A stretch of DNA of 64,000 bases from Paenibacillus amylolyticus (GCF_001570725.1 NZ_BCNV01000005.1:496001-560000), one strand, 5' to 3'; shown: positions 42,498-52,192, numbered from the stretch's first letter. Notes: a model not told the origin generated them from the sequence alone. Numbers and translations are program-made.

Positions 42498-43291
42498 AGA
42501 CATTGGAAGCGAAAGTCTACATCGTAGGCGCTGGCCCGGGAGACCCGGAACTGATTACGGTGAAGGGTTCGAACATTTTGAGAAGTGCGGATCTGGTGCT
42601 GTATACGGATTCCCTCGTGAATGATGAGCTGATTGCGATCGCAAAGCCTGAGGCAGAAGTGCTGCAAAGCTCTGGCATGGACTTGGAACGTCAGGTCGAG
42701 CTGATGTGTGAAGCGACTCGTGCAGGTCGCAGCGTAGCTCGTGTACATACGGGTGATCCGGCGATGTACGGCGCAATTCTGGAACAAATGGTGCTACTGA
42801 AACAGCAGGGTGTGGAATATGAGATCATTCCGGGTGTGAGTTCGGTCTTTGCTTCGGCAGCTGCATTAGGGGCTGAACTTACCGTACCAGAACTGACGCA
42901 GACCGTAATTCTGACGCGTGCAGAAGGACGTACCCCTGTACCTGAACGGGAGAAGCTACGTGATCTCGCATCCCATCACTGTACGGTGGCGCTCTTCCTG
43001 AGTGCGACTTTGGCGAAAAAAGTCGTCGTTGAATTCCTCGCCGCAGGCTGGAGCGAAGATACACCGGTAGCAGTCGTGCAGCGGGCAACATGGCCTGATC
43101 AAAAGATTGTACGGACCACACTTGCCAATCTGGCAGCGGATCTGCGTGCCGCAGGCATTACAATGCATGCGATGATTTTGGCAGGCTGGGCGCTTGATCC
43201 TGACCTCGTGAACCGGGATGCCCACCGTTCCAAGCTGTACGATAAATCTTTCACCCATGGCTACCGCAAGGGAGTGAAGTCCGGTGGGTAA
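42494..43291 (+). CDS. cbiF: Cobalt-precorrin-4 C11-methyltransferase
   Basis: A 265-residue tetrapyrrole methylase. It has the N-terminal VYIVGAGPGDPELITVKG, the SAM-binding VARVHTGDPAMYGAILEQ and IIPGVSSVFASAAALG segments typical of CbiF/CobM. It is translationally coupled to cbiL (ATGA) and overlaps cbiG by eight bases, which supports coordinated synthesis of the middle part of the pathway. Confidence 0.95.
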   Translation: MKTLEAKVYIVGAGPGDPELITVKGSNILRSADLVLYTDSLVNDELIAIAKPEAEVLQSSGMDLERQVELMCEATRAGRSVARVHTGDPAMYGAILEQMVLLKQQGVEYEIIPGVSSVFASAAALGAELTVPELTQTVILTRAEGRTPVPEREKLRDLASHHCTVALFLSATLAKKVVVEFLAAGWSEDTPVAVVQRATWPDQKIVRTTLANLAADLRAAGITMHAMILAGWALDPDLVNRDAHRSKLYDKSFTHGYRKGVKSGG

Positions 43292-44372
43292 TCCATTTGC
43301 AGCTGTTGCCATTACGAAACATGGTGTGGAGATGGTGCGTAATCTTGCGGGGCAGTTCCAGGGCACCGATGTCTATTATATGAGCAAGTTTGCCCGTGGA
43401 GATGAAGAACAGTTAGGTTATGAGCTGTTTGAAGGTTCGGTGAAGCTGATTTTGCCTGACTTGTTCAAGCGATATAACGGCATTATTCTATTCATCTCTT
43501 TGGGTGCGGTTGTGCGGATGATTGCTCCGATTCTGGTGGACAAAAAAGTTGATCCCGCCGTGCTGGTCATTGATGACCGCGGCGAAAATGTGATCAGTGT
43601 GCTGTCCGGTCATCTAGGCGGTGCCAATGAGTTGACACGTCAGGTCGCTGAAGTGCTCGGCGCACGTGCGGTGATCACAACAGCTTCAGACGTGCAAGGC
43701 ACCATTCCGGTGGACATGTTCGGCCGGGAGTTGGGTTGGATCGTGGATAGCTTCGACAAAGCAACACCGGTCAGTGCGGCTGTAGTAAACGAAGAGCCTG
43801 TAGCTCTCATTCAGGAGACGGGGGAGCGGAACTGGTGGAAATATAACAAACCTGTGCCAGATCATATCCGTGTCTTCAGCAGCCTGGAGGAAACGGCATC
43901 ATTCCCGTTCAACGCTGCGCTGGTCGTCAGTGACCGCCTGCTTTCAGCAGAAGAAGAGGAACGTTTTCTCACCAATGGCGTACTGTATCGCCCGAAAAGC
44001 CTCGTGCTCGGTATGGGGTGCAATCGCGGTACATCTGTAGAGGAATTAGAGCAGGAAGTCCTCGCCACCTTGGAGGAGTTATCCCTCTCCGTGAAGAGCG
44101 TGCGCAACATTGCCACGATTGATCTGAAAAAAGATGAAGAGGGCCTGTTGGCCCTCTGCACCAAATACGGCTGGGAGCTGGTGACCTACACCCCTGCGGA
44201 GCTGAATACGGTGAAGCTTGCGAATCCTTCGGAGACGGTGTTCAAATATACCGGAGCATATGGCGTAAGTGAACCTGCGGCGTTGCTCTCCTCGGGAGCC
44301 GATCATTGGCTGCTTGAGAAGAAAAAGAGCGGCAATCTGACGATCTCCGTTGCCCGGGTTTCATTTGAGTAG
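43284..44372 (+). CDS. cbiG: Cobalt-precorrin-5A hydrolase CbiG
   Basis: A 362-residue enzyme that opens the delta-lactone of cobalt-precorrin-5A and releases acetaldehyde, a step unique to the anaerobic route. The N-terminal and central domains carry IILFISLGAVVRMIAPIL and ENVISVLSGHLGGANELT. The C-terminal CobE/CbiG_C domain begins at LVLGMGCNRGTS. It starts with GTG inside the end of cbiF and is the last gene before a repeat element and a terminator. Confidence 0.94.
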   Translation: MGNPFAAVAITKHGVEMVRNLAGQFQGTDVYYMSKFARGDEEQLGYELFEGSVKLILPDLFKRYNGIILFISLGAVVRMIAPILVDKKVDPAVLVIDDRGENVISVLSGHLGGANELTRQVAEVLGARAVITTASDVQGTIPVDMFGRELGWIVDSFDKATPVSAAVVNEEPVALIQETGERNWWKYNKPVPDHIRVFSSLEETASFPFNAALVVSDRLLSAEEEERFLTNGVLYRPKSLVLGMGCNRGTSVEELEQEVLATLEELSLSVKSVRNIATIDLKKDEEGLLALCTKYGWELVTYTPAELNTVKLANPSETVFKYTGAYGVSEPAALLSSGADHWLLEKKKSGNLTISVARVSFE

Positions 44373-44395
44373 AGATATGCATGAAGTTAATCTAC

Positions 44396-44577
44396 TTTAC
44401 ACAATAGCACTGCGATGACAGAATACCCTTCTGATCGCTGTTATCCCCGATTTTTTTGATTCCCTTTTCAAAGGGTAAAATCCGGTGATAAGCGTATGCT
44501 TCCGATGTAGCCTTCTTTCAGAAAGCTTTTAGCTCCGCTTCTTCAGGTTATTTCTGTCCTCTCCGTTATTGTGTAAA
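44396..44577 (-). repeat. TTTACAC-type intergenic repeat, inverted copy
   Basis: 182 bp bounded by TTTACAC and GTGTAAA. Read on the minus strand it aligns along its whole length with 58592-58779: CGGAGAGGACAGA, CCTGAAGAAGCG, AAAAGCTTTCTGAAAGAA, CATCGGAAGCATACGC, AAAAGGGAA and ATAACAGCGATC. It sits between cbiG and cbiA. Confidence 0.85.
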
Positions 44578-44614
44578 CATTCATTTCATGAATACAAATT
44601 GTGCATTAACTTTG

Positions 44615-44644
44615 ACCGCATCGGTGTATGATGCGGTTTTGTTT
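44615..44644 (+). terminator. Terminator between cbiG and cbiA
   Basis: ACCGCATC (44615-44622) and GATGCGGT (44630-44637) are followed by TTTGTTT. It probably ends the main cbi transcript; cbiA then needs its own promoter or read-through. Confidence 0.65.
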
Positions 44645-44708
44645 AGATTATAGAATTTATACGTTTTCAGCGGAGCTGAAGAATTCGATATCGCAAGAAA
44701 AGGTGGAA

Positions 44709-46214
44709 ATGACAATGACCATTGCAAATCTTAACACCAGACCCCGACTGATCATCGCAGGCACCGGAAGCGGTGCAGGGAAAACGACAGTAACCTTGGG
44801 GTTGATGAGAGCACTCGCTCAGCGTGGATTGAGTGTACAAGGGTTCAAATGCGGCCCGGATTATATTGATCCGACATACCATACCGCCGTCACGGGCAGA
44901 CCGTCCCGTAATCTGGATGCATGGATGACATCGCCTGAATACGTGAAGCATACGTTCGAGAAAGCATCTGCCGGGCATGATATTTCCATTATAGAAGGCG
45001 TTATGGGCCTCTACGATGGCAAAGATCCGCTCAGCAATACAGGCTCAACTGCAGAGATTGCTCTAGTGACCCAAACTCCTGTGATCCTGGTCGTGGATGT
45101 ACGCAGCATGGCTCGCAGTGCGGCCGCGATTGTACTAGGTTTTCAACAGTTAGAGCCTGAATTACATATTGCCGGAGTGATCGTCAACCGTTGTGGAAGT
45201 GCGGGGCACTATACGATTGTGAAAAAAGCCATTGAGCAGATGTGTGGCATTCCGGTGGTCGGCTGGCTGAAGCGGGACGAAGACATGTCCATCCCAGAGA
45301 GACATCTGGGACTGGTGCCTGCCATCGAGCGCGGTGAATTGGAACCATTATTTCAGCGGGCAGCCGATGTGTTGATGGAAGGCACCGATCTGGATCTTCT
45401 GCTGGATCTCGCAGCAAGCGCCCCGCCTTTGAATGCAGAAGAGGTGAGTCCTAAGACTATTGCCAGCACTGATCCTGCTAATGCTGAATCAGGCCTAAAT
45501 TACGATCCACATTCCAATTCAGTGATCAACGATAATAATCGACATGTATCATATGCGATGCAGCCTGTCATTGCCGTTGCGCGCGATGCGGCATTTAATT
45601 TCTATTATCCCGATAATTTGGAATTGCTCGAAGCGGCCGGGGCTCGATTACAATACTTCAGCCCGCTCGCTGGCGAAGGTATTCCAACAGATGTGGATAG
45701 CATCTATTTGGGCGGCGGGTTTCCCGAGGAATTTGCAGCAGAGATTGCCGGTAACCAAGGGTTTCTGGAAGGACTTCGACGGGCAGCACAATCCAACATG
45801 CCTTTATTTGCCGAGTGTGGAGGTTACATGGTGCTTGGGGAAACGTTGACCAACCGTGAGGGCGCTACTTTCGACATGGCGGGTATTATCCCCGCACAGG
45901 TGCAGATGCAGAAGAAGCGCGCCGCGCTTGGTTATCGTGAAGCGAGTAGTGTTCAGGATTGCTTTTTGCTGAAAAAGGGTGAGGTGCTTCGGGGTCATGA
46001 ATTCCATTATTCCACGATGACCTATCGTGAAGAAGAAACGATCCCTTATGCTTATGAGACCAAGGGGTTGCGTGGCTTGAAGCAAGAAGGGTATGCCGCA
46101 GGCAACATTGTGGCGGGGTATACGCACGTTCATCTGGGCTCTTACCCGGCAGCCGCTCAAAGATGGCTGGAGCATTGTCTAGCCTATCGACAGGAGCGAT
46201 ATATGCAGAGATAA
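44709..46214 (+). CDS. cbiA: Cobyrinate a,c-diamide synthase
   Basis: A ~501-residue glutamine-dependent amidase that converts cobyrinate to its a,c-diamide. The N-terminal half has a P-loop (IIAGTGSGAGKTTVTLGLMRAL) and the GFKCGPDYIDPTYH segment of the CobB/CbiA family. The C-terminal half is a class I glutaminase with the Cys nucleophile in FAECGGYMVLGE and a late His in YTHVHLGS. The inter-domain region (~250-290) has a longer N/S-rich stretch. Two close ATGs (44709, 44715) follow AGGTGG; the second has better spacing. Later steps (cbiP, cbiB, cobU and others) are not in this window. Confidence 0.93.
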   Translation: MTMTIANLNTRPRLIIAGTGSGAGKTTVTLGLMRALAQRGLSVQGFKCGPDYIDPTYHTAVTGRPSRNLDAWMTSPEYVKHTFEKASAGHDISIIEGVMGLYDGKDPLSNTGSTAEIALVTQTPVILVVDVRSMARSAAAIVLGFQQLEPELHIAGVIVNRCGSAGHYTIVKKAIEQMCGIPVVGWLKRDEDMSIPERHLGLVPAIERGELEPLFQRAADVLMEGTDLDLLLDLAASAPPLNAEEVSPKTIASTDPANAESGLNYDPHSNSVINDNNRHVSYAMQPVIAVARDAAFNFYYPDNLELLEAAGARLQYFSPLAGEGIPTDVDSIYLGGGFPEEFAAEIAGNQGFLEGLRRAAQSNMPLFAECGGYMVLGETLTNREGATFDMAGIIPAQVQMQKKRAALGYREASSVQDCFLLKKGEVLRGHEFHYSTMTYREEETIPYAYETKGLRGLKQEGYAAGNIVAGYTHVHLGSYPAAAQRWLEHCLAYRQERYMQR

Positions 46215-46395
46215 TAGAAGCTATTTATAGCTCAAATAGATAGCTGAATTCAATAAGCAAAATGGCTCTAATCTCGCTTTTTCCTCCTGAGACTTTGGTC
46301 GTGAAGTTGGTGATCCCCACGATCAATTAAAGGTTTTCAGATGAATATGTGGAATGAGTTAAAGACAGAATCATTATGCGAGGGAGGGACATCGT

Positions 46396-47115
46396 ATGAG
46401 AACCGTATGTGTAACGGGAGCTGCCCGGGGTTTGGGGTTGGCTTTGACGGCACAGATGCTCAAGAGAGGTTATCTCGTGTATGCGGCGGGTCTGGACGTA
46501 GAGGATTCCGAGGGAATTCGTGTGCTTGCAGAAGGGTATCCTGACCATCTGCGTGCGATCGAATTGGATATCGCGGACGACCTGTCAGTAGCTCTGTTCA
46601 CAGAGACATTGAAGCTGGATACGAATCATCTGGATATGCTGATCAATAATGCGGCTATACTAGGAAGTATTACGGATCATATCCGCGGGCCGTTGAATAT
46701 GGCGGAGATGGCTGAAGTATTTAATGTGAACACTTTAGGTACACTGCGTGTGACTCATTCCCTGTTACCCCTCCTTCTTCAAGGACAGGTCAAGCTGATT
46801 GTTGATATCTCTTCCGAGGCTGGAAGTATAGAGCAATGCAGTCGGGATGGCTGGTATGCCTATTGTATGTCCAAAGCTGCTTTGAACATGCAGGCCCGTC
46901 TTGTGCACAATGGTCTGAAGGATGAAGGCGGACAAGTGATGCTTGTGCATCCTGGTTGGGTACAGAGTTATATGCGGGGAGAATTGGATGCTTCTGCGGA
47001 TCTCACGCCCGAGCAATCTGCACAGCATATCGCAGTACTTATCGACCGCCATGAACAGTTTAAAGGAGATCAGCCCGCATATGTTGACTACAAGGGAGAC
47101 ACGCTTCCCTGGTAG
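46396..47115 (+). CDS. SDR family oxidoreductase
   Basis: A 239-residue classical short-chain dehydrogenase. It has TGAARGLGLALT (cofactor glycines), the NNAAILG motif, catalytic Ser in IVDISSEAGS and the YxxxK active site as YCMSKAAL. The pocket segment after PGWV differs from FabG-type enzymes, as in stand-alone SDRs of unknown substrate. GGGAGGG lies eight bases before the ATG. It is followed 43 bases later by a ThuA-like gene, and the two may be co-transcribed. Confidence 0.85.
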   Translation: MRTVCVTGAARGLGLALTAQMLKRGYLVYAAGLDVEDSEGIRVLAEGYPDHLRAIELDIADDLSVALFTETLKLDTNHLDMLINNAAILGSITDHIRGPLNMAEMAEVFNVNTLGTLRVTHSLLPLLLQGQVKLIVDISSEAGSIEQCSRDGWYAYCMSKAALNMQARLVHNGLKDEGGQVMLVHPGWVQSYMRGELDASADLTPEQSAQHIAVLIDRHEQFKGDQPAYVDYKGDTLPW

Positions 47116-47158
47116 TTGGTTTTATACAGTGAGGTGAACAAGAAAGGAGATTGATTGA

Positions 47159-47797
47159 ATGGATCATCGTAAAAAAGCGTTGCTACTTGGCGATTATACA
47201 CATCCGGACTGGCACCCGCTTCAGGGGGTGGATGCGGAGATTAGCCGAATTTTCCATGATACTATGACAGTGCAGTGCAGTGAGAACCGGAATATGCTGC
47301 TGCAAGAAAATATAACCGGATTTGATGTGTGTATCTCATACATGGACGATTGGAAGGGGAAAGTCTCTCCACAACAGACAGCAGGTTTGTTGTCCTATGT
47401 AAGTAATGGAGGTGGACTGGTCATTATACATAACGGTATTTCGCTCCAAAATCGTTATGAACTCAAACAGATGATCGGGGCCAAGTTCCTGCATCATCCA
47501 GCTTACGCACCGCTTGAATTCACCGTAACGGAGGAAAACCATCCGGTGACGGAGGGCATTACCAGTTTTACGATGGAGGAAGAAGCATACCAGTTCGAGT
47601 TTGGTTCTTTTGCCGAAACGAAGATATTGCTGGAATATCAGTCTGAAGAAGGACCGAAGCCCGCGGTATGGGCACATCGATATGGTGTTGGGCGGATTGT
47701 TTATCTTATGCCGGGTCACCATGTGCCGTCTTTTGCGCACGAGACGTACCGTAAATTACTCCTGCAAGCAGGCAAATGGGCTGCACGTTACGTCTAA
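47159..47797 (+). CDS. ThuA-domain (trehalose-utilisation-like) protein
   Basis: A 212-residue protein with a class I glutamine-amidotransferase-like fold of the ThuA family. Visible features are LLGDYTHPDWHP at the start, the GGGLVIIHNGIS strand-loop, FTVTEENHPVTEGI and the final GRIVYLMPGHH. In other bacteria ThuA takes part in trehalose or related keto-sugar metabolism; the exact reaction is unsettled. AAAGGAG precedes the ATG. It probably shares a transcript with the SDR upstream. Confidence 0.85.
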   Translation: MDHRKKALLLGDYTHPDWHPLQGVDAEISRIFHDTMTVQCSENRNMLLQENITGFDVCISYMDDWKGKVSPQQTAGLLSYVSNGGGLVIIHNGISLQNRYELKQMIGAKFLHHPAYAPLEFTVTEENHPVTEGITSFTMEEEAYQFEFGSFAETKILLEYQSEEGPKPAVWAHRYGVGRIVYLMPGHHVPSFAHETYRKLLLQAGKWAARYV

Positions 47798-47869
47798 TCG
47801 AACGGACATTTTTGCATGTGGAGTATAAGGGGTATAATATAGAGATCAACGAAGAGGAGGATGACAAAA

Positions 47870-48250
47870 ATGAGCGATTTGTTCAAAAAGGCGATCTCGT
47901 TAGGGCTTGGTCTTACTGTCGTAAGCAAAGAGAAAATTGAGAAAACCGTGGATGATTTGGTCAAGCGCGGGGAACTTGCGCCCGGTGAATCCAAAGCGTT
48001 GGTTGAACGCCTGCTGGAACGGGGCGATGAAGAGCAAGGTCAGCTCAAACGGGTGATTCAGGAACAGGTTAAACGAGTGCTTCAGGAAGCTGGTGTGGCA
48101 TCCGAAAGTGATGTAACCAGTCTGGAACAGCGCGTTGCCGTCCTGGAGAAAAAACTTGCCGAACTGGGCCACTCACCACAGCTTCAACCTGATGAATCCC
48201 CGGCTCCGCTTGAAGTTCCTCCTCCTCTCAAAGGAAACGAGATCGAGTAG
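47870..48250 (+). CDS. Phasin-like small helical protein
   Basis: A 126-residue protein. A short hydrophobic start (FKKAISLGLGLTVVSKEKIEKTVDDLVKRGELAPGESKALVERLLERG) is followed by a long amphipathic helix and a coiled coil (VTSLEQRVAVLEKKLAELG), ending in a Pro-rich tail. This is the pattern of polyhydroxyalkanoate granule-associated phasins and their relatives. It lies directly upstream of a UbiB-family kinase with no gap, a pairing repeated in many bacteria. The ATG at 47870 follows GAGGAGG by nine bases. A TATAAT at 47833 is a likely -10. Confidence 0.82.
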   Translation: MSDLFKKAISLGLGLTVVSKEKIEKTVDDLVKRGELAPGESKALVERLLERGDEEQGQLKRVIQEQVKRVLQEAGVASESDVTSLEQRVAVLEKKLAELGHSPQLQPDESPAPLEVPPPLKGNEIE

Positions 48251-49921
48251 ATGGCAGTGCGAATCAAACATGTCGGCAGATACCGTGAAATTGCCATGGC
48301 GCTCGTGCGTCATGGCTTCGGTTATATGGTCGAGGAGCTGGGCTTGTTCCAGTTGCTGGCTCTGCCCAGACGGTGGATGTCGCGTGAAGCACACACCACC
48401 AAAACGTTGAGTGAACGCATCAGGCTTGTGCTGCAGGAGCTGGGGCCAGCTTTCGTTAAGCTGGGGCAACTCGCAAGCACAAGGGCAGATCTATTGCCTG
48501 AGTCTGTCATTCGCGAACTGGTGAAGTTGCAGGATCAGGTCCCCCCGTTCTCTTCCGAGACGGCACGGGGTATTTTGGAACAGGAATTGGATACACCGCT
48601 GGAGGAGATCTTTTCCCGGTTCGAGGATACCCCTGTAGCTGCAGCCAGCATTGGACAGGTGCATCTGGGCAAACTTCGAAGCGGTGAGTCGGTAGCCATC
48701 AAGATTCAGCGGCCGGGTATATCGCGTATTGTGCAGCGTGACCTAGATATTTTGCGTGAACTGACAGCCATGGCGGAGAAACGCTGGGATTGGGTGAAGC
48801 AATATCAGATTCCGCAAATGGTAGAAGAATATGCTCAGGCATTAATGGCTGAGCTGGATTATACGGTCGAAGGACGCAATACGGAAAAGATTGCACAGCA
48901 ATATCAACAGGACAACAAGGTCAAAATCCCGGCAATCTACTGGGATCAGACTTCGTCCCGTGTGCTCACTATGGAATATATCGAAGGTATCAAACTCAAT
49001 GATCGTGAAGAACTGGTCAGACGCGGCCATGATCTGAATAATATCGCAGAGCGGCTGGTGGATTCATTATTGAATCAGATCTTTATCCAGGGATTCTTTC
49101 ACGCTGACCCACATCCGGGGAACCTGATGGTATTGAAGGATGGACGTCTTGCTTTTATAGACTTCGGTATGGTGGGCAGTCTGAGCGATGAGATGAAACA
49201 GCAGCTTGCTTCGCTTATTATTGGGTTAATGCGCAAAGATACGGACAGTATGATCCGGGCAATTGAGAAACTTGGCATGATGCCTGATGACATGGATCTG
49301 CGTGGGCTTCATGTGGATTTGGACAAGTTGCGTAGCAAATATTACGATATTCCCTTTTCCAAGATTAGTGTGGGTCAGGCGTTGAATGACTTGTTCGGTG
49401 TAGCCCAGAGGCACCGGGTTGTCATGCCTGCGGATATTCTTCTGCTCGGTAAATCGTTGCTGACGATGGAAGGTGTAATCGAACATCTCGATCCTTCCCT
49501 GAGCATTGTAGATATGGCCGAGCCTTTTGGACGGAAACTGATCAAGGAACGTTTTAGCGCCGGAAGAATCAAGAATCGGTTGTTCCGCAGTGCGGCTGAT
49601 ATGGCCGAAAGTGTCATCGGTCTGCCAGGACAGTTAAGACAGTTATCATCCATTATTAGCAAAGGCAAGCTGAGGCTGGAGATCAGTGTCCCTGAACTGG
49701 ACGCACTCATGCGCAGAATGGACCAGATTAGTAATCGACTGTCCTTTAGTATCGTGTTACTCGCCTTTTGTATCATCATGGTGGGCTTGATTATCGGTTC
49801 GTCGATCAGTCATCAGTCCACGATGTTGTGGGATATTCCGGTCATTGAGATTGGTTTCCTGGTGGCGATTCTGATGGTGGCTTTCCTGCTCTATTCGATC
49901 TTCAAATCGGGAAGATTCTAG
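48251..49921 (+). CDS. AarF/UbiB/ABC1-family atypical kinase
   Basis: A 556-residue membrane-associated protein. It has the KxGQ signature (FVKLGQLASTRADLLP, 70-73), the Ala-rich loop AAASIGQVH replacing the Gly-rich loop, the catalytic FFHADPHPGNLMV and metal-binding IDFGMVG motifs, and two C-terminal membrane helices (~495-550). UbiB proteins act as ATPases in isoprenoid-quinone handling; in menaquinone-using Firmicutes the exact role is unclear. Its ATG begins right after the phasin-like gene's TAG, so the two are coupled. A strong terminator follows. Confidence 0.92.
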   Translation: MAVRIKHVGRYREIAMALVRHGFGYMVEELGLFQLLALPRRWMSREAHTTKTLSERIRLVLQELGPAFVKLGQLASTRADLLPESVIRELVKLQDQVPPFSSETARGILEQELDTPLEEIFSRFEDTPVAAASIGQVHLGKLRSGESVAIKIQRPGISRIVQRDLDILRELTAMAEKRWDWVKQYQIPQMVEEYAQALMAELDYTVEGRNTEKIAQQYQQDNKVKIPAIYWDQTSSRVLTMEYIEGIKLNDREELVRRGHDLNNIAERLVDSLLNQIFIQGFFHADPHPGNLMVLKDGRLAFIDFGMVGSLSDEMKQQLASLIIGLMRKDTDSMIRAIEKLGMMPDDMDLRGLHVDLDKLRSKYYDIPFSKISVGQALNDLFGVAQRHRVVMPADILLLGKSLLTMEGVIEHLDPSLSIVDMAEPFGRKLIKERFSAGRIKNRLFRSAADMAESVIGLPGQLRQLSSIISKGKLRLEISVPELDALMRRMDQISNRLSFSIVLLAFCIIMVGLIIGSSISHQSTMLWDIPVIEIGFLVAILMVAFLLYSIFKSGRF

Positions 49922-49926
49922 CATAA

Positions 49927-49979
49927 CAACAAGACCCGTAAAGAGACTTTTATCAAAGGATCTTTACGGGTTGTTTTTT
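49927..49979 (+). terminator. Intrinsic terminator after the UbiB gene
   Basis: ACCCGTAAAGA (49934-49944) pairs with TCTTTACGGGT (49961-49971), followed by TGTTTTTTG. Confidence 0.85.
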
Positions 49980-50005
49980 GTATTATTTTGCATAGCTCTA
50001 TAGAC

Positions 50006-50196
50006 ATGAAAGGGTGGGATACTTTGAAAAAGATGGTCAGTAACCTTGTTCTAACGTTTTTAACCGGGATTCTTATCTGGTGACACAGACCCTAACCCTA
50101 AATGCGATTTGGGTCAGTCTGATAGCTACGGGCATTGTCGCTATGTTCTATCTGCTACCGTATTGGATCAGGAGAGGCAGGCAGACCAGAAACTAG
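50006..50196 (+). pseudogene. Frameshifted small two-helix membrane protein
   Basis: From an ATG at 50006 (or TTG at 50024, preceded by GGGTGGG) the frame reads MKGWDTLKKMVSNLVLTFLT and then ends at a TGA (50081). In another frame the sequence continues without a break as TQTLTLNAIWVSLI, then GIVAMFYLLPYWIRRGR, to TAG at 50194. Joined by one frameshift, the two parts make a ~61-residue protein with two membrane helices and a basic tail. It is therefore either a decayed gene or a sequencing error. I do not recognise the family. Confidence 0.5.
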
Positions 50197-50451
50197 AGCC
50201 TAGATACCAATGAATGCAGAAATATGTGAAGCGCCAAAGATCCGGATCATCTGGGTGGCGAAACCTTTTGCGACAGTGAGATTATTTGTTTGTGAATAGA
50301 GCATGGGTGAGTAAATTATAGAAAGATTAAGATAATAGGAGATAAGGTTCAGTTTTTTCGCCTTAATTGTATTAGTACATATCCAGTCCTGTGACTATAA
50401 TAATAGGTCAGTACATTAACGGACCCGGTTTTTCTGAGAGGGGAAGACCTA

Positions 50452-50664
50452 TTGGCTTCAGGATCAGCTCCTGTTGTCGCACGATTAAATCAACTGAGGC
50501 AGCAATGGAATGCTAGCGGTACACACTGGAACGGAAACGACGTGAGCGCTCATTAACCCGTCAAGCTATACGGATGGGAAAGAATGATGAAACTCAGGCA
50601 AGAGCATAGGCGAATGATGCGGAGAGGAGTCCGTTGTTTTGTGCTGTCCTGGGTAGTTGGTTAG
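50452..50664 (+). pseudogene. Possible remnant of a small soluble protein
   Basis: After AGAGGGG, a TTG at 50452 opens a frame reading ASGSAPVVARLNQLRQQWNA ... THWNGNDV with coding-like composition. It stops at TAA 50554. With a one-base shift near 50540 it would continue as ERSLTRQAIRMGKNDETQARA to 50609; in the original frame it also reads on after the TAA to 50662. This may be a decayed gene. The remaining parts of 49980-50740 show nothing I can name. Confidence 0.25.
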
Positions 50665-50740
50665 TGTGAACGGCTTCCGTTACTCTTCAGTAGGATTGTC
50701 CATTATGAGGAATACACGTAGGAGGAACGGCAAAGAACAT

Positions 50741-52192
50741 ATGAATACTTTAAAACAACAATGGTTTGGCAACATTCGCGGAGACGTGCTGGCAGGCATT
50801 ACGGTAGCGCTGGCGTTAATTCCGGAAGCCATTGCTTTCTCCATCATTGCTGGTGTCGATCCGATGGTCGGATTGTACGCTTCGATTACGATTGCGATTG
50901 TGATCTCGATCGCTGGTGGAAGACCAGGCATGATCTCAGCGGCAACAGGTGCGATGGCGGTACTGATGGTTGGACTCGTCAAGGATTATGGCGTGGAATA
51001 TCTTTTTGCAGCGACGATATTGACGGGCATTATCCAGTTTCTACTGGGCATATTTAAGGTTGGACGGTTTATTACGTTTGTGCCTCATTCGGTACTGACC
51101 GGATTCGTGAATGCACTGGCTATCCTGATCTTTATGGCGCAGTTAACTCACTTCACGGGAGCGAACTGGATCATGTATGCGATGGTAGCGGGCACGCTGG
51201 CGATCGTCTATATTTTGCCACGATTTTTCAAAGGCATTCCAGCTCCACTGATTGCAATCATCGTGATGACGATTATTACTTTGGTGTTTCATCTCGATGT
51301 AAGGACAGTCGGTGACATGGGAAATATAACGAGTACTCTGCCGATGTTCCATTTGCCGAATATTTCATGGACTTGGGACACACTGATGATTCTGCTGCCT
51401 TATTCATTCACCATGGCACTGGTTGGATTGCTGGAATCCCTGCTGACCGCAACCATCGTGGATGAGATGACCGAGACGAAGAGCAGCAAGAACCGTGAAG
51501 TGCGTGGTCAGGGTATCGCGAATTTTGTGAACGGTTTGTTTGGCGGCATGGGCGGCTGTGCGATGATCGGGCAGTCGGTCATTAATGTGAAATCTGGTGG
51601 ACGTGGAAGATTATCGACGTTTACTGCGGGTGCGTTTCTCGCAATCCTGTTGCTGCTGTTTAGCGGTGTGGTGAAACAGGTACCGATGGGTGCGCTCGTC
51701 GGTGTAATGTTTATGGTGTGCATCGGAACATTCGACTGGAGTTCTATCAAAAATATTGCTCGCGTGCCGCGGGCGGAAGCCTTTGTCATGATCGTGACGG
51801 TGGCGATTGTGGTCTATACTCACGATCTGTCGATCGGGGTCATGGTCGGCGTTGTGCTCAGTGTGCTGCATTTTGGCTGGAAACAGACCAAGATCCGCGT
51901 ACAGGCGAGCCAGGAACAAGGACAGAAGGTCTATCGGGTTCACGGACCACTCTTCTTCGGGTCTTCGTCCCGCTTTGTGGATGAGTTCGATGCGGAAGCT
52001 GATCCGAAGGAGATCACGATTGATTTCGGAGGGTCACATATCTGGGACAATACCGCGGTTGTGGCTATTGGCAAAGTGAAATTCAAATACGCGAAGCTAG
52101 GCAAAACCGTGCACCTGCGTGGGTTGAACGAAGAGAGCACTCGCATTCTTGAACGGAGTGGATTTGCCACAGCTGGAGGGCACGGTTCGTAA
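50741..52192 (+). CDS. SulP-family inorganic anion transporter
   Basis: A ~483-residue transporter of sulfate, bicarbonate or related anions. About ten to twelve membrane helices follow the family's opening (NIRGDVLAGITVALALIPEAIAFSIIAGVDPMVGLYAS). A shortened STAS-type cytoplasmic domain closes the chain (~400-483, with ITIDFGGSHIWDNTAVVAI). I place the start at the ATG at 50741, which begins where homologs begin. An AGGAGG lies 15 bases upstream, which is rather far, so the in-frame ATG at 50705 is an alternative. The ion is not determinable. The gene stands alone, with a repeat-rich gap downstream. Confidence 0.88.
   Translation: MNTLKQQWFGNIRGDVLAGITVALALIPEAIAFSIIAGVDPMVGLYASITIAIVISIAGGRPGMISAATGAMAVLMVGLVKDYGVEYLFAATILTGIIQFLLGIFKVGRFITFVPHSVLTGFVNALAILIFMAQLTHFTGANWIMYAMVAGTLAIVYILPRFFKGIPAPLIAIIVMTIITLVFHLDVRTVGDMGNITSTLPMFHLPNISWTWDTLMILLPYSFTMALVGLLESLLTATIVDEMTETKSSKNREVRGQGIANFVNGLFGGMGGCAMIGQSVINVKSGGRGRLSTFTAGAFLAILLLLFSGVVKQVPMGALVGVMFMVCIGTFDWSSIKNIARVPRAEAFVMIVTVAIVVYTHDLSIGVMVGVVLSVLHFGWKQTKIRVQASQEQGQKVYRVHGPLFFGSSSRFVDEFDAEADPKEITIDFGGSHIWDNTAVVAIGKVKFKYAKLGKTVHLRGLNEESTRILERSGFATAGGHGS

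Noticed and set aside
50200..50740. Possible c-di-AMP (ydaO-type) or other riboswitch before the SulP gene
   Set aside because: A few words looked similar, but the conserved paired blocks could not be lined up and no terminator or sequestering stem is placed near the start codon.
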